Shown here piece after piece: positions 53,439 to 63,001 of a stretch of 64,000 bases of DNA; position 1 is the stretch's first letter; each line of letters starts with the position of its first letter. The DNA comes from Pseudomonas sp. ERMR1:02 (GTDB lineage Bacteria; Pseudomonadota; Gammaproteobacteria; Pseudomonadales; Pseudomonadaceae). Under the pieces are notes generated by a model. The model worked only from the letters and a program-made list of their open reading frames with translations, did not search any database and was not told where the DNA came from. The translations under genes and the position numbers were made by a program. Location: contig NZ_NKJI01000009.1 in NCBI RefSeq assembly GCF_002277815.1, positions 62,001-126,000 on the forward strand, given 5' to 3'.

Positions 53439-53747
53439 GGAAGGTTGAGCTCCAAGCGTTGCGACAAAGTCGGTAATTGTAGCGGTCTCGGGTGCCGGCT
53501 GTCAGTTGCAGATGTGTCTATTACGCGGGTGGAGCGAAATGTAGTGGTAATGACAAAATCAGGCCGTTATTTAGCGGAAATCACTGATTATGTAGTGGCA
53601 AAACGAGCCGGTGTTACGGATGGTTACGGACAAGGGGGCGCTATCCACAAAAAATTGACGATGCTGGAGGCCCCGGTTTTATTGGGCTTCAGCGCAGCGC
53701 GATTTTTTTGAACGGAAATTTGTTACGGGCAGTGCGACAAGCGCGCA

Positions 53748-53776
53748 TTGCTACACGGGACACTCGGCGGCATAAT
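53748..53776 (+). promoter_or_regulatory. gap promoter (-35 TTGCTA, -10 CATAAT)
   Basis: TTGCTA, 17-base spacer, CATAAT, about 40 bases before the start codon. It lies in the 377-base divergent region between mfd and gap, where I see no other gene. Confidence 0.6.
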
Positions 53777-53815
53777 GTAGCCCCTTTTTTCTGCCCCTAC
53801 ATGTGGAAGGTTCCC

Positions 53816-55264
53816 GTGACTCAGAAGCCCGACCAGTGTCTTGGTGAATGGATCGACCGTGAAGCACTCGCAGAAGCGATGATTCCGCTTATCGGTCAGC
53901 TCTACCGCAATAACAACGTGGTGAGCTCGATCTATGGCCGCAGCCTGATCAATCGTTCAGTCATTGCGATTCTCAAAGCTCACCGCTTTGCTCGTCACCG
54001 TCAGTCCGACGACGCCGAGCTGTCCGTCCACGAAACATTCCCGCTGCTCAAAGCAATGAGCGAGCTCAAGCTCGGCGCCGCTTCGGTGGACCTGGGCAAG
54101 CTGGCGGCCAAATTCAAGGCTGAAGGCAATGGCCGTACTGCCGAGCAGTTCGTCCGTGAAGAAATGGCCGACGTGGTTGGCCAGCAGAACGCTTCCGCCC
54201 GCAAAGGCACCGACGTTGTTCTTTACGGCTTCGGTCGTATCGGCCGTCTGCTGGCGCGCATCCTGATCGAGAAAACCGGTGGTGGCGACGGCCTGCGTCT
54301 GCGCGCCATCGTCGTCCGCAAGGGCGCCGAGAACGACCTGGTCAAACGTGCCAGCCTGCTGCGTCGTGATTCGGTTCATGGTCCGTTCGATGGCACCATC
54401 ACCATTGATGAAGCCAACAACACCATCACCGCCAACGGCAACCTGATCCAGGTTATCTACGCCAAGAGCCCAGCCGAAGTCGACTACACCCAGTACGGCA
54501 TCGATAACGCCCTGATCGTCGACAACACCGGTGTATGGCGTGACGCTGAGGGTCTTGGCCAGCACCTGGCTTGCCCGGGCGCTGCCCGCGTGATCCTCAC
54601 CGCACCTGGCAAGGGCGCGCTGAAGAACATCGTGCATGGCATCAACCATGGCGAGATCACCCCTGAAGACAAGATCATCTCGGCGGCTTCCTGCACCACC
54701 AACGCCATCGTGCCGGTGCTCAAGGCAGTCAATGACAAGTTCGGTATCATCAACGGCCACGTCGAAACCGTTCACTCGTTCACCAACGACCAGAACCTGA
54801 TCGACAACTTCCACAAGGGCAGCCGTCGTGGCCGCGCCGCGCCGCTGAACATGGTTATCACCGAGACCGGTGCCGCCACCGCAGCCGCCAAAGCACTGCC
54901 AGTGCTCAAGGGCAAGCTGACCGGCAACGCGATTCGCGTTCCAACGCCGAACGTGTCGATGGCTATCCTGAACCTGAACCTGGAAAAGGCCACCACTCGC
55001 GAAGAGATCAACGAGTACCTGCGCCAGATGGCCATGCACTCGGATCTGCACAAGCAGATCGACTACGTCAGCTCGCAGGAAGTGGTTTCCACCGACTTCG
55101 TTGGCTCGCGCCACGCTGGCGTCGTGGATGCTGAAGCAACCATCACCCAGGATAACCGCGTTGTTCTGTACGTTTGGTACGACAACGAATTCGGTTATAG
55201 CTGCCAGGTGGTTCGCGTGATGGAAGACATGGCCGGTGTAAACCCGCCAGCATTCCCGCGCTAA
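53816..55264 (+). CDS. gap: Glyceraldehyde-3-phosphate dehydrogenase, long form
   Basis: GAPDH with an N-terminal extension of about 130 residues, 482 residues in all against about 330 for the classical enzyme. NAD site VVLYGFGRIGRLLA at about residue 137, catalytic cysteine in SAASCTTNAIVPVLKAV, C-terminal YVWYDNEFGYSCQVVRVME. The GTG giving VTQKPDQCLGEWIDRE is chosen because GGAAGG lies six bases upstream; ATG five codons earlier would overlap that site. Equivalent to P. aeruginosa PA3001 (recalled), next to mfd. Confidence 0.92.
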   Translation: MTQKPDQCLGEWIDREALAEAMIPLIGQLYRNNNVVSSIYGRSLINRSVIAILKAHRFARHRQSDDAELSVHETFPLLKAMSELKLGAASVDLGKLAAKFKAEGNGRTAEQFVREEMADVVGQQNASARKGTDVVLYGFGRIGRLLARILIEKTGGGDGLRLRAIVVRKGAENDLVKRASLLRRDSVHGPFDGTITIDEANNTITANGNLIQVIYAKSPAEVDYTQYGIDNALIVDNTGVWRDAEGLGQHLACPGAARVILTAPGKGALKNIVHGINHGEITPEDKIISAASCTTNAIVPVLKAVNDKFGIINGHVETVHSFTNDQNLIDNFHKGSRRGRAAPLNMVITETGAATAAAKALPVLKGKLTGNAIRVPTPNVSMAILNLNLEKATTREEINEYLRQMAMHSDLHKQIDYVSSQEVVSTDFVGSRHAGVVDAEATITQDNRVVLYVWYDNEFGYSCQVVRVMEDMAGVNPPAFPR

Positions 55265-55280
55265 GCCTTAGCCGCTCATG

Positions 55281-55314
55281 AAAACGCCCCGACTTTGGTC
55301 GGGGCGTTTTTATT
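55281..55314 (+). terminator. Terminator of gap, target of the group II intron
   Basis: CGCCCCGAC and GTCGGGGCG arms with a TTTG loop, then TTTTTATT. The intron begins directly after this tract. Confidence 0.92.
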
Positions 55315-57144
55315 GTGCGCCCAGCATGGGCGCAATCTTGTGGGTGAAAGTCCCGCCGTGAGCTGACCACAGCGAACGAAGTGAAGCGCAACTGCATGAG
55401 GGTGACCGAGTGTGGGGAGGAAGCGTGAATCGAAACCGTGAGCCGATGGACAAGAACCGGATATAAGGCGATGCCGACCAGGGCGAGCGGGCAATAAATC
55501 GCAAAGCTCTTGTGGTCAAAGGGCGGCAACGTAAATCCGGCGGTTGTGCGGGGAAGGATTGCGTTCTTACCTGGGGAGATCTCGCCTCGTGCCTGAAAGG
55601 GCGACGGCGTAAGCCGGAGCGAGAAGTCAGCAGAGGCCGTAGTAGTCTTTTTTTTGACGAAGGGCCGAACGAGAGAAAGCGTTATAGGCCATGTTGATGC
55701 GAACGACCGGAAGTCAGATGCCTGCCAAACGCGGGGCGGATAGAGACTGCGAACGGTGAAACCGTGAGAAGCTCCGTCAGCGACGAGGTCAATCGCCCGC
55801 AAAATGAACCCGACAACGCAGGGCAAGGGCTGCTGGAGCGGGCCTTTGCGAGAGAAAACCTGAAACGGGCGTGGAAGCGGGTCAAGGCCAACAAAGGTGC
55901 GGCGGGAGTCGACGGTCTGGATATTGAACAGACCGCCGAGCATCTGCTGACTCGATGGCCAACAATTCGTGAACAGCTTCTATCAGGTGTCTACCGGCCC
56001 AGTCCGGTACGCCGAGTGGTCATTCCCAAACCTGACGGCGGTCAGCGCGAGTTGGGTATTCCCACGGTCACCGACCGCTTGATCCAACAAGCGTTCCTGC
56101 AAGTCTTGCAGCCAATACTCGATCCGACGTTCAGTGAACATAGCTACGGCTTTCGCCCGGGGCGCTCGGCGCAGGATGCCGTTCTAGCGGCTCAGCGTCA
56201 TGTGTCTTCAGGGCGCAGAGTGGTGGTGGATGTTGATCTGGAGAAGTTCTTTGACCGGGTCGATCACGACATTTTGATTGATCGTCTAGGCAAAAGGATC
56301 GCGGACCGGGCGGTTGTTCGCTTGATCCGGGCTTATCTGGATGCGGGAACGCTGATCAATGACGTGGTCGAGAAAAGCCGCTGCGGGGCGCCGCAAGGCG
56401 GTCCGCTGTCGCCGTTGCTGGCGAATGTGCTGCTGGACGAAGTGGATCGGGAGCTTGAGCGTCGAGGTCATTGCTTCGTGCGCTATGCCGACGATGCGAA
56501 TGTGTATGTCCGCAGTCATAAGGCGGGGCAACGGGTGATGGACTTGCTGAAGCGTCTGTATGAAAGGCTGCACTTGAGCGTCAACGAGAGCAAGAGTGCG
56601 GTGGCGAGCGCGTTTGGCCGCAAGTTTCTGGGATACGCCTTCTGGGCTTCTCCACAAGGCGTCAAAAGAGCAGTGGCGGTCAAGGCGCGCAAGCAGTTCA
56701 AACAACGGATACGCGAACTCACCCGTCGCTCAGGCGGTCGCAGTCTGCGACAAGTTGTCGAGAACCTACGCCCTTATCTTATGGGCTGGAAAACTTACTT
56801 CGGGTTGTCACAAACGCCGAAAATCTGGCGAGAGCTGGACGAGTGGATGCGACACCGATTGCGAGCGATCCAGCTTAAACAATGGAGGCGTGGTCCGACG
56901 ATTTACCGCGAACTGCGGGGGTTGGGAGCCAGCAGCCAAACGGCTCGGAAAGTGGCGGCCAACTCTCATAGCTGGTGGCGTAACAGCCGCTTTGAGCTCA
57001 ATCGAGTGTTGAATGTGGCGTGGTTCGACAGACTGGGTCTGGTGCGACTCTCATAACCTCAATCTCTCGAACCGCCCGGTGCGGACCCGCATGCCGGGTG
57101 GTGTGGCAGGGGAGCGGCCTATGAAGGCCGCCCCCTATGCCGAT
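55315..57144 (+). mobile_element. Group IIC intron, complete
   Basis: About 1830 bases. It begins with the intron 5' consensus GTGCG immediately after the gap terminator's TTTTTATT. AATAAA at 55493-55498 is a perfect complement of the last six exon bases TTTATT (EBS1/IBS1). A maturase-reverse transcriptase is encoded in domain IV. Domain V is visible at 57072-57101 (CCGCCCGG pairs with CCGGGTGG, inner TGC/GCA, TG bulge; CGC triad) and domain VI at about 57105-57143 with an unpaired A on its 3' side. Ends about GAT. Terminator targeting and CGC triad indicate class C. Confidence 0.9.
55764..57056 (+). CDS. ltrA: Group II intron reverse transcriptase/maturase
   Basis: 430 residues. N-terminal RT0-RT1 (LKRAWKRVKANKGAAGVDGL), PKPDGGQRELGIPTVTDRL, fingers and palm with the catalytic YADD at about residue 240 (FVRYADDANVYV), thumb, and a GIIM maturase region (about 300-385: RPYLMGWKTYFGLSQTP). 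No HNH endonuclease follows, as usual for class C. GTG start with a weak ribosome site; a downstream start is possible. The frame is intact and all RT motifs are present, so the intron may be active. Confidence 0.93.
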   Translation: MRSSVSDEVNRPQNEPDNAGQGLLERAFARENLKRAWKRVKANKGAAGVDGLDIEQTAEHLLTRWPTIREQLLSGVYRPSPVRRVVIPKPDGGQRELGIPTVTDRLIQQAFLQVLQPILDPTFSEHSYGFRPGRSAQDAVLAAQRHVSSGRRVVVDVDLEKFFDRVDHDILIDRLGKRIADRAVVRLIRAYLDAGTLINDVVEKSRCGAPQGGPLSPLLANVLLDEVDRELERRGHCFVRYADDANVYVRSHKAGQRVMDLLKRLYERLHLSVNESKSAVASAFGRKFLGYAFWASPQGVKRAVAVKARKQFKQRIRELTRRSGGRSLRQVVENLRPYLMGWKTYFGLSQTPKIWRELDEWMRHRLRAIQLKQWRRGPTIYRELRGLGASSQTARKVAANSHSWWRNSRFELNRVLNVAWFDRLGLVRLS

Positions 57145-57187
57145 TGTGCGGTTTGTCAATTGCAGGTCTGTTGTCTGGACCGGCCTC

Positions 57188-57280
57188 TTCGCGGGCAAGC
57201 CCGCTCCCACATTTGATCTATGTCGAACACAATTTCTGTGTTCACTAACGATCCAGTGTGGGAGCGGGCTTGCTCGCGAA
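57188..57280. repeat. REPIN-like inverted repeat
   Basis: TTCGCGGGCAAGCCCGCTCC and complementary right arm (GGGAGCGGGCTTGCTCGCGA), with a 45-base centre. Between the intron and the MFS gene. Confidence 0.85.
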
Positions 57281-57289
57281 TGCGATCTA

Positions 57290-58591
57290 TCAGGCGCCGC
57301 CGCCTACCACTGCCGCCCGCGCCGTCCGCTCTTCATGCCGGTTGCCCCGGAACAACACCAGCGTCGCAATCAACCCCATTACCGCCGCCGCACTCAGCCA
57401 GATCCCCGGTGCCGCCTTGTTATCCAGCACATGGATCAGATAAGTACAGGCCGCTGGTGTGAAGCCGCCGAAGGTCGCCGTCGCCAGGCTGTAGGCCAGA
57501 GAGAAACCGGTTGTACGCACTTCCACCGGCATGATCTCGGTCAGCGCCACGACCATGGCGCCGTTGTACGAGCCATAGAGGAATGACAGCCACAACTCGA
57601 CGATCAGCAGATGGCTGAAACTCGGGTTCGCCACCAGCCACGACAGCGCCGGATACGCCGTGAGGATCGCCAGAATGGTCGCCGCCAGCAGCAGGGGTTT
57701 ACGGCCGATTTTGTCGGACAGGGTACCCATTACCGGCAGCCAGAAGAAGTTCGACAGCCCGATACACACCGTTACCAGCAACGCATCCATGTCCGACAAA
57801 TTCAGTTCGGCCTTGCCGAAGGTCGGGGTGTAGGCGGTGATCAGGTAGAACGACACCGTGGTCATCACCACCAGTGCCATGCCGGCGATGACGATGCCGA
57901 AATTCTGACTGATCGAACGGACGATATCCCGCAGGGTAGGGCGGTGCTTGCGTGCCTGGAATTCAGGTGTTTCCTCCAGGGAGCGGCGAATCACGAAGAT
58001 CGCCGGCACGATCATGCAGCCGATCAGGAACGGAACGCGCCAGCCCCAATCACCCATTTGTTCCGGACTCAGCCAGTGGTTCAAGCCCACCCCCAACAGC
58101 CCGGCGAAGACCACCGCTGCCTGCTGGCTGGCGGACTGCCAACTGACGAAGAAGCCTTTGCGGCCCGGCGTGGAGATTTCGGCCAGGTACACCGACACAC
58201 CACCCAATTCAACGCCCGCCGAGAAGCCTTGCAGCAGGCGACCGAACAACACGATCAGCGGAGCGGCAACACCAAGGGTGGCGTAACCGGGCACACAGGC
58301 AATCAACACCGTACCGGCAGCCATCAAGGCAAGGGTGATGATCAACCCTTTGCGCCGACCATGGCGGTCGATGTAAGCACCGAGAAAAATCGCCCCCAAT
58401 GGGCGCATCAGGAAGCCGGCGCCGAAGGTGGCCAGCGACAGCATCAAGGAAGCGAAAGCGCTATCGGCAGGGAAGAAGGTTTTGGCGATGGCCGTGGCAT
58501 AAAAGCCGTAGACCATAAAGTCGAACATTTCGAGGAAGTTGCCGCTGACAACGCGAAAAATCGCTTTGCCTTTGCCCGTATTAGAGGACAT
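57290..58591 (-). CDS. MFS citrate/tricarballylate:proton symporter-like transporter
   Basis: Metabolite:H+ symporter family inner-membrane carrier, about 433 residues and twelve helices. [20 protein letters not shown] opens the first helix, then the MFS loop [16 protein letters not shown], and the mid-protein loop [17 protein letters not shown]. The opening stretch is typical of citrate and tricarballylate carriers, but the substrate is an inference. Start taken at ATG giving MSSNTGKGK, by family length; longer in-frame starts exist at 58648 and 58723. It stands where P. aeruginosa carries aroP1 and nqrA-F (from memory). Confidence 0.82.
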   Translation of the reverse strand: MSSNTGKGKAIFRVVSGNFLEMFDFMVYGFYATAIAKTFFPADSAFASLMLSLATFGAGFLMRPLGAIFLGAYIDRHGRRKGLIITLALMAAGTVLIACVPGYATLGVAAPLIVLFGRLLQGFSAGVELGGVSVYLAEISTPGRKGFFVSWQSASQQAAVVFAGLLGVGLNHWLSPEQMGDWGWRVPFLIGCMIVPAIFVIRRSLEETPEFQARKHRPTLRDIVRSISQNFGIVIAGMALVVMTTVSFYLITAYTPTFGKAELNLSDMDALLVTVCIGLSNFFWLPVMGTLSDKIGRKPLLLAATILAILTAYPALSWLVANPSFSHLLIVELWLSFLYGSYNGAMVVALTEIMPVEVRTTGFSLAYSLATATFGGFTPAACTYLIHVLDNKAAPGIWLSAAAVMGLIATLVLFRGNRHEERTARAAVVGGGA

Positions 58592-58792
58592 TTGAAGGTA
58601 CTCGCTTTTAGCTGTCTTATCGGAAATCCCTGATTTAGACGCGTCCATCTGCGTGGCCTGGGAAGACGAATGTCCCTTGCAACAGCTTGTAACAATATGT
58701 GTGAAGGGGTGGATAGGCAACAATTAGTTAGCTGGCTGCTTAAACGTTTTTGCCATTGCGCGGCTCGTCTACGGAACAGGAGCGAATTAGAT

Positions 58793-58869
58793 CCCTGTAG
58801 GAGCGAGGCTTGCCCGCGAAGGCGATTAACCTGACACACCGTCTTCGCGGGCAAGCCTCGCTCCTACAG
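58793..58869. repeat. REPIN-like inverted repeat
   Basis: CCCTGTAGGAGCGAGGCTTG and complementary right arm, 77 bases; closely similar to the one at 30955-31032. It sits in the promoter region of apbE. Confidence 0.85.
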
Positions 58870-58915
58870 AGGCTAGTGCATAATGGCGGGCCCTGGCGCC
58901 GTGTCAGGTTGGTCT

Positions 58916-59944
58916 ATGGGGGTGAATTTGTTGAGCTGGCGGCTGATTGCAATAGTAGTGCTGACTGGCATCCTCTCAGGCTGCGGCAGCGGCGACTCTA
59001 TGGAAAGCTTCGGCGGCCCGACCATGGGCAGCACCTATTCGATCAAGTACGTACGCCACGCCGGTCTCCCAGCTCCTGCGCAAGTCCAGGTTGAAGTCGA
59101 AAAAATCCTGGCCGAAGTCGACCGGCAAATGTCGACCTACCGCAGCGACTCCGATATCGAACGCTTCAATCAATTACCCGCTAACCGTTGTCAGACAATG
59201 CCCGCCTCGATCCTCGAATTGGTCCGCGTCGGCGAGCAGCTGTCAAAGCAGAGTGAAGGTTCCTACGATTTGACGGTGGAGCCTCTGCTCAATCTCTGGG
59301 GCTTCGGCCCCCAGGCTCGCGAGGAGAAAGTCCCGACTGCCGAAGCGCTCGCCGAGGTGCGGCAGAGAGTAGGTCACGCACATTTGCACATCGACGGCGA
59401 TCAGTTATGCAAGGACGCCGCCGTCGAAGTGGATTTCAACAGCATCGCCGCCGGTTACGCGGTCGATTTAATCGCCGCAAGGCTCGAAGCGCTGGGTATT
59501 CATAATTACCTGGCCGAAGCCACCGGCGAACTCAAGGCTGCCGGCAAGAAACTCGACGGCTCACCGTGGCGCATTGCCCTGGAAGAGCCCCGCGACGATC
59601 AACAAGTGGCCGAGCGCATCGTCGCCGTCGACGGTTACGGCCTTTCCACGTCCGGTGACTACCGTAATTATTTCGAGCAAGGTGGGCAGCGTTATTCCCA
59701 CACCTTCGATGCCCGTACCGGCGCGCCGATCTCACACACGCTGGCGTCTGTCACGGTCATTCATCCTTCAGCGTTGATGGCCGATGGCCTATCGACGCTG
59801 TTGCTGATTCTCGGCCCGGAGCGCGGTTGGGATTACGCAGAAAAGCACGATATCGGTGCATTTTTTGTGATTCGCGCCGATACAGGTTTCGTCACCCGCA
59901 CCAGTCACGCTTTTGATCGCCTCAGTGGCGGCAAAACCGAGTGA
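58916..59944 (+). CDS. apbE: FAD:protein FMN transferase ApbE (lipoprotein)
   Basis: Covalently attaches FMN to threonine of target proteins such as NqrB, NqrC or RnfG. 342 residues. Lipobox ILSGC near residue 22 after a hydrophobic helix, then GGPTMGSTYSIKYV, YDLTVEPLLNLWGFGP, DFNSIAAGYAVDLIA, ATGELKAAG, and the metal-site region HTFDARTGAPISHTLASVTV. The start is uncertain (ATG 58883, ATG 58916, GTG 58922). No nqr or rnf gene is present next to it, so its client must be elsewhere. Confidence 0.9.
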   Translation: MGVNLLSWRLIAIVVLTGILSGCGSGDSMESFGGPTMGSTYSIKYVRHAGLPAPAQVQVEVEKILAEVDRQMSTYRSDSDIERFNQLPANRCQTMPASILELVRVGEQLSKQSEGSYDLTVEPLLNLWGFGPQAREEKVPTAEALAEVRQRVGHAHLHIDGDQLCKDAAVEVDFNSIAAGYAVDLIAARLEALGIHNYLAEATGELKAAGKKLDGSPWRIALEEPRDDQQVAERIVAVDGYGLSTSGDYRNYFEQGGQRYSHTFDARTGAPISHTLASVTVIHPSALMADGLSTLLLILGPERGWDYAEKHDIGAFFVIRADTGFVTRTSHAFDRLSGGKTE

Positions 59945-60151
59945 TTGCGGCGATTCAAGCATCGAAAACTGGCGTTGTAGTGCAGGCAAAAGTAGCCTAC
60001 GACGCGACCAAGGGTTAATGTGCGCGGCGTTGACGCTTCTATAGACTGTGTCCGGGTTCTGCACTGGCCCCAAATTGTTCCTTCACGCCACAGATCGGCG
60101 TGATTTAGCCGCAGGTGCCGATGGCGCCACGGCCTGTTCTGAGGAGTACGC

Positions 60152-61546
60152 ATGGCTGTCTACAACTACGACGTGGTGGTGTTGGGTTCCGGCCCGGCGG
60201 GAGAAGGCGCGGCAATGAACGCCGCCAAAGCAGGGCGCAAGGTGGCGATGGTCGACAGCCGTCGTCAGGTCGGCGGCAACTGCACCCACCTGGGTACCAT
60301 CCCGTCCAAGGCACTGCGTCACTCGGTCCGGCAGATCATGCAGTTCAACACCAACCCGATGTTCCGGGCCATTGGTGAACCGCGCTGGTTTTCGTTCCCG
60401 GACGTGCTGAAAAGCGCTGAAAAAGTCATCTCCAAACAAGTCGCTTCGCGCACCGGTTACTACGCCCGTAATCGCGTTGACGTGTTCTTCGGTACCGGCA
60501 GCTTTGCCGACGAGCAAACCATCGAAGTGGTCTGCGCCAACGGTGTGGTCGAAAAACTGGTGGCCAAGCACATCATCATCGCCACCGGCTCGCGTCCGTA
60601 CCGTCCGGCCGACATCGATTTCCATCACCCGCGTATCTACGATAGCGACACCATCCTCAGCCTCGGCCACACCCCGCGTAAACTCATCGTTTATGGCGCC
60701 GGTGTGATCGGTTGCGAATATGCGTCGATCTTCAGCGGTCTGGGTGTGCTGGTCGAGCTGGTGGACAACCGCGGTCAATTGCTGAGCTTCCTCGACTCGG
60801 AAATTTCCCAGGCCCTGAGCTACCACTTCAGCAACAACAACATCACGGTTCGCCATAACGAAGACTACGACCGCGTCGAAGGCGTGGACAACGGCGTGAT
60901 CCTGCACCTGAAATCCGGCAAGAAGATCAAGGCCGACGCCTTGCTCTGGTGCAACGGCCGGACCGGCAACACCGATCAGCTGGGTCTGGAAAACATCGGC
61001 GTGAAGGTCAACAGCCGTGGTCAGATCGAAGTCGACCAGGCTTACCGCACCGGCATTCAGAATATCTACGGCGCGGGCGACGTGATCGGCTGGCCGAGCC
61101 TGGCCAGTGCCGCCCATGACCAGGGTCGTTCGGCTGCTGGCAGCATTGTTGATAACGGTAGCTGGCGCTTCGTGAATGACGTGCCGACCGGCATCTACAC
61201 CATTCCGGAGATCAGCTCGATCGGCAAGAACGAGCAGGAGCTGACCCAGGCCAAGGTGCCGTACGAAGTGGGCAAGGCGTTCTTCAAGAGCATGGCGCGG
61301 GCGCAGATCGCCGGCGAGCCGCAAGGCATGCTGAAGATCCTTTTCCACCGTGAAACCCTGGAAGTGCTGGGCGTTCACTGCTTCGGTTATCAGGCCTCCG
61401 AGATTGTGCACATCGGCCAGGCAATCATGAACCAGCCGGGCGAACTCAACACCCTGAAGTACTTCGTCAACACCACGTTCAACTACCCGACCATGGCCGA
61501 AGCTTATCGGGTCGCGGCGTACGACGGCCTCAACCGGCTTTTTTGA
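60152..61546 (+). CDS. sthA: Soluble pyridine nucleotide transhydrogenase SthA
   Basis: FAD flavoprotein that moves reducing equivalents between NADPH and NAD. 464 residues: FAD site [18 protein letters not shown], then [17 protein letters not shown], where the second cysteine of the disulfide found in lipoamide dehydrogenases is replaced by threonine, as expected for SthA; NAD site [35 protein letters not shown]-terminal dimer domain. GAGGAG lies seven bases before the ATG. Confidence 0.97.
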   Translation: MAVYNYDVVVLGSGPAGEGAAMNAAKAGRKVAMVDSRRQVGGNCTHLGTIPSKALRHSVRQIMQFNTNPMFRAIGEPRWFSFPDVLKSAEKVISKQVASRTGYYARNRVDVFFGTGSFADEQTIEVVCANGVVEKLVAKHIIIATGSRPYRPADIDFHHPRIYDSDTILSLGHTPRKLIVYGAGVIGCEYASIFSGLGVLVELVDNRGQLLSFLDSEISQALSYHFSNNNITVRHNEDYDRVEGVDNGVILHLKSGKKIKADALLWCNGRTGNTDQLGLENIGVKVNSRGQIEVDQAYRTGIQNIYGAGDVIGWPSLASAAHDQGRSAAGSIVDNGSWRFVNDVPTGIYTIPEISSIGKNEQELTQAKVPYEVGKAFFKSMARAQIAGEPQGMLKILFHRETLEVLGVHCFGYQASEIVHIGQAIMNQPGELNTLKYFVNTTFNYPTMAEAYRVAAYDGLNRLF

Positions 61547-61588
61547 GCGGCTCCGGCCGGTGGCCTGAGCCGGCCGGGGAGACCGATT

Positions 61589-62311
61589 TCAGCAATTCTC
61601 GAGCGTGGCGGTGGCCAAACCGGGAAAGTCTGTAATCAGGCTGTCAACGCCGAAGTCGGCGAGTCTGCGCATCAGCGCAGGCTCGTTGACTGTCCACACC
61701 GACACATGCAGCCCCTGACGCTGCGCCTTCTGCAGGCGTTCCGGCGTACACAGGGTCCAGTTCAGCGCCAGAATCTCGCAGCCATAGCTTTGCGCGACCT
61801 TCAGCGGGTCGAGCCAGGCGTATTCGGCCACCAGCCCGCGCGATACATCCGGCACCAGGTCCAGCGCGGCCTTCAATACTTCGCGCGAGCTTGAGGTGAT
61901 CGTCACCTTGTCCAGCAGGCCATGCCGCTGCGCCAGTTCACGGATCGCCAGCACGGTGGTCGCGGCGCGTGTGCGCGAAGCACTTTTGACTTCCAGTTGC
62001 CAGTGCTCGAAATCGCATTGTTCGAACAACGCTTCCAGCGTCGGGATCGGACATGGCTTGATCCAGCCGGGCCCGCCCTTGCGCGCGTCGTAGGTCACCA
62101 AATCCGCCGCGGTTTGTTCGGCGACCTTGCCGCGCCGGTCGGTGGTGCGCTTGAGTGTTGGGTCGTGGATGACCATCAGCTCGTTGTCCATGGACAGGTG
62201 CAGGTCCAGTTCGCAACGGCGTACGCCGTGCTTGAGGCATTGCTGAAAGCTGGTCAGGGTGTTTTCCGGTGCTTCGCCCTTGGCGCCGCGATGGCCGTAA
62301 ATGAGGGTCAC
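61589..62311 (-). CDS. glpQ: Glycerophosphodiester phosphodiesterase
   Basis: Hydrolyses glycerophosphodiesters to glycerol-3-phosphate and an alcohol. 240 residues, single GDPD TIM barrel without signal peptide, so cytosolic (UgpQ-like). Catalytic His in YGHRGAKGEAPENTLTSF, metal ligands in CELDLHLSMDNELMVIHDPTL, and WQLEVKSA. Starts on GTG with AAGGA seven bases upstream. It begins 14 bases after the PilZ gene, so the two are likely co-transcribed. Confidence 0.92.
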   Translation of the reverse strand: MTLIYGHRGAKGEAPENTLTSFQQCLKHGVRRCELDLHLSMDNELMVIHDPTLKRTTDRRGKVAEQTAADLVTYDARKGGPGWIKPCPIPTLEALFEQCDFEHWQLEVKSASRTRAATTVLAIRELAQRHGLLDKVTITSSSREVLKAALDLVPDVSRGLVAEYAWLDPLKVAQSYGCEILALNWTLCTPERLQKAQRQGLHVSVWTVNEPALMRRLADFGVDSLITDFPGLATATLENC

Positions 62312-62325
62312 GGTTCTTCCTTAAA

Positions 62326-62907
62326 TTAATTGCCTGATTCGAGTAGTTCGCGGGCCAGACGTCGTTCCTGGGCCTGCTTTTGCAAGATGTAACGGGCCAA
62401 CAGCTGTCGCTGGGCATCGGTCAGGTGTTCGAACTCGGTGCCGACGTCGTAACCATCGCCCTTGCGGTCGCAATGAGTGACACGGGCGCGCAGCAACAGG
62501 CCCAGGGCTTGCGGCATCAGCACCAGTTTGACCGACAGGCGTGCGTTGGCGGCAATGGGGGTCGGGTTCTGAAAGTCGATACCGCCCTCGGAGATGATTA
62601 CCGGTTGCGGCTCGCCGATCTCCCCAAGCACAGTGATAGCGATCACCTGACTGAGCAAATCGATGCGTTTGTTCTGGGATTTGAGGAAGGCCGCGAGGTT
62701 GCGGTCGCGCTCGCTGATCTGGCGCAGCAGATGTTGCGACTCGAATTCGCTCAGGTGCAATTCGCTGAGCAAATTGAAGAGTGGGGAAGCATCCTGCAAC
62801 ACTTCGTGGCCTGCGGCTTCGGGAGCGGACAGGGGCCGAATTTCCAGTGCGATCGTGTCCTCGATACGGTAGTATTCGCGGCGATCTTCTTCATCTAATG
62901 TCGACAT
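62326..62907 (-). CDS. PilZ domain protein, putative c-di-GMP-linked
   Basis: 193 residues: N-terminal RREYYRIEDTIALEIR, a helical middle (ESQHLLRQISERDRNLAAFL) and a C-terminal PilZ-like barrel (ISEGGIDFQNPTPIAANARL, VGTEFEHLTDAQRQLLARYI). The RxxxR and D/NxSxxG pattern of c-di-GMP binders is only partly kept (SEGGI; no clear RxxxR just ahead), so nucleotide binding is doubtful. Divergent from lolC, upstream of the phosphodiesterase. Confidence 0.82.
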   Translation of the reverse strand: MSTLDEEDRREYYRIEDTIALEIRPLSAPEAAGHEVLQDASPLFNLLSELHLSEFESQHLLRQISERDRNLAAFLKSQNKRIDLLSQVIAITVLGEIGEPQPVIISEGGIDFQNPTPIAANARLSVKLVLMPQALGLLLRARVTHCDRKGDGYDVGTEFEHLTDAQRQLLARYILQKQAQERRLARELLESGN

Positions 62908-63001
62908 GGCGAACCCATGGTAGCGGCGGTGGTCTGAGTGTAAAGCTGGTTATCGACCCCCGCCACAAGGACGTTCCTTTTCCCTCCGAACAAGCCCCGA
63001 C

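Noticed and set aside
53445-53711. 88-codon plus-strand frame upstream of gap
   Set aside because: TTG start, no ribosome site, overlaps the mfd start region and the composition does not look coding; better read as the divergent promoter region.
55143-55943. 266-codon minus-strand frame across the start of the intron
   Set aside because: It covers structured intron RNA domains and the gap 3' end in antisense; no protein motif.
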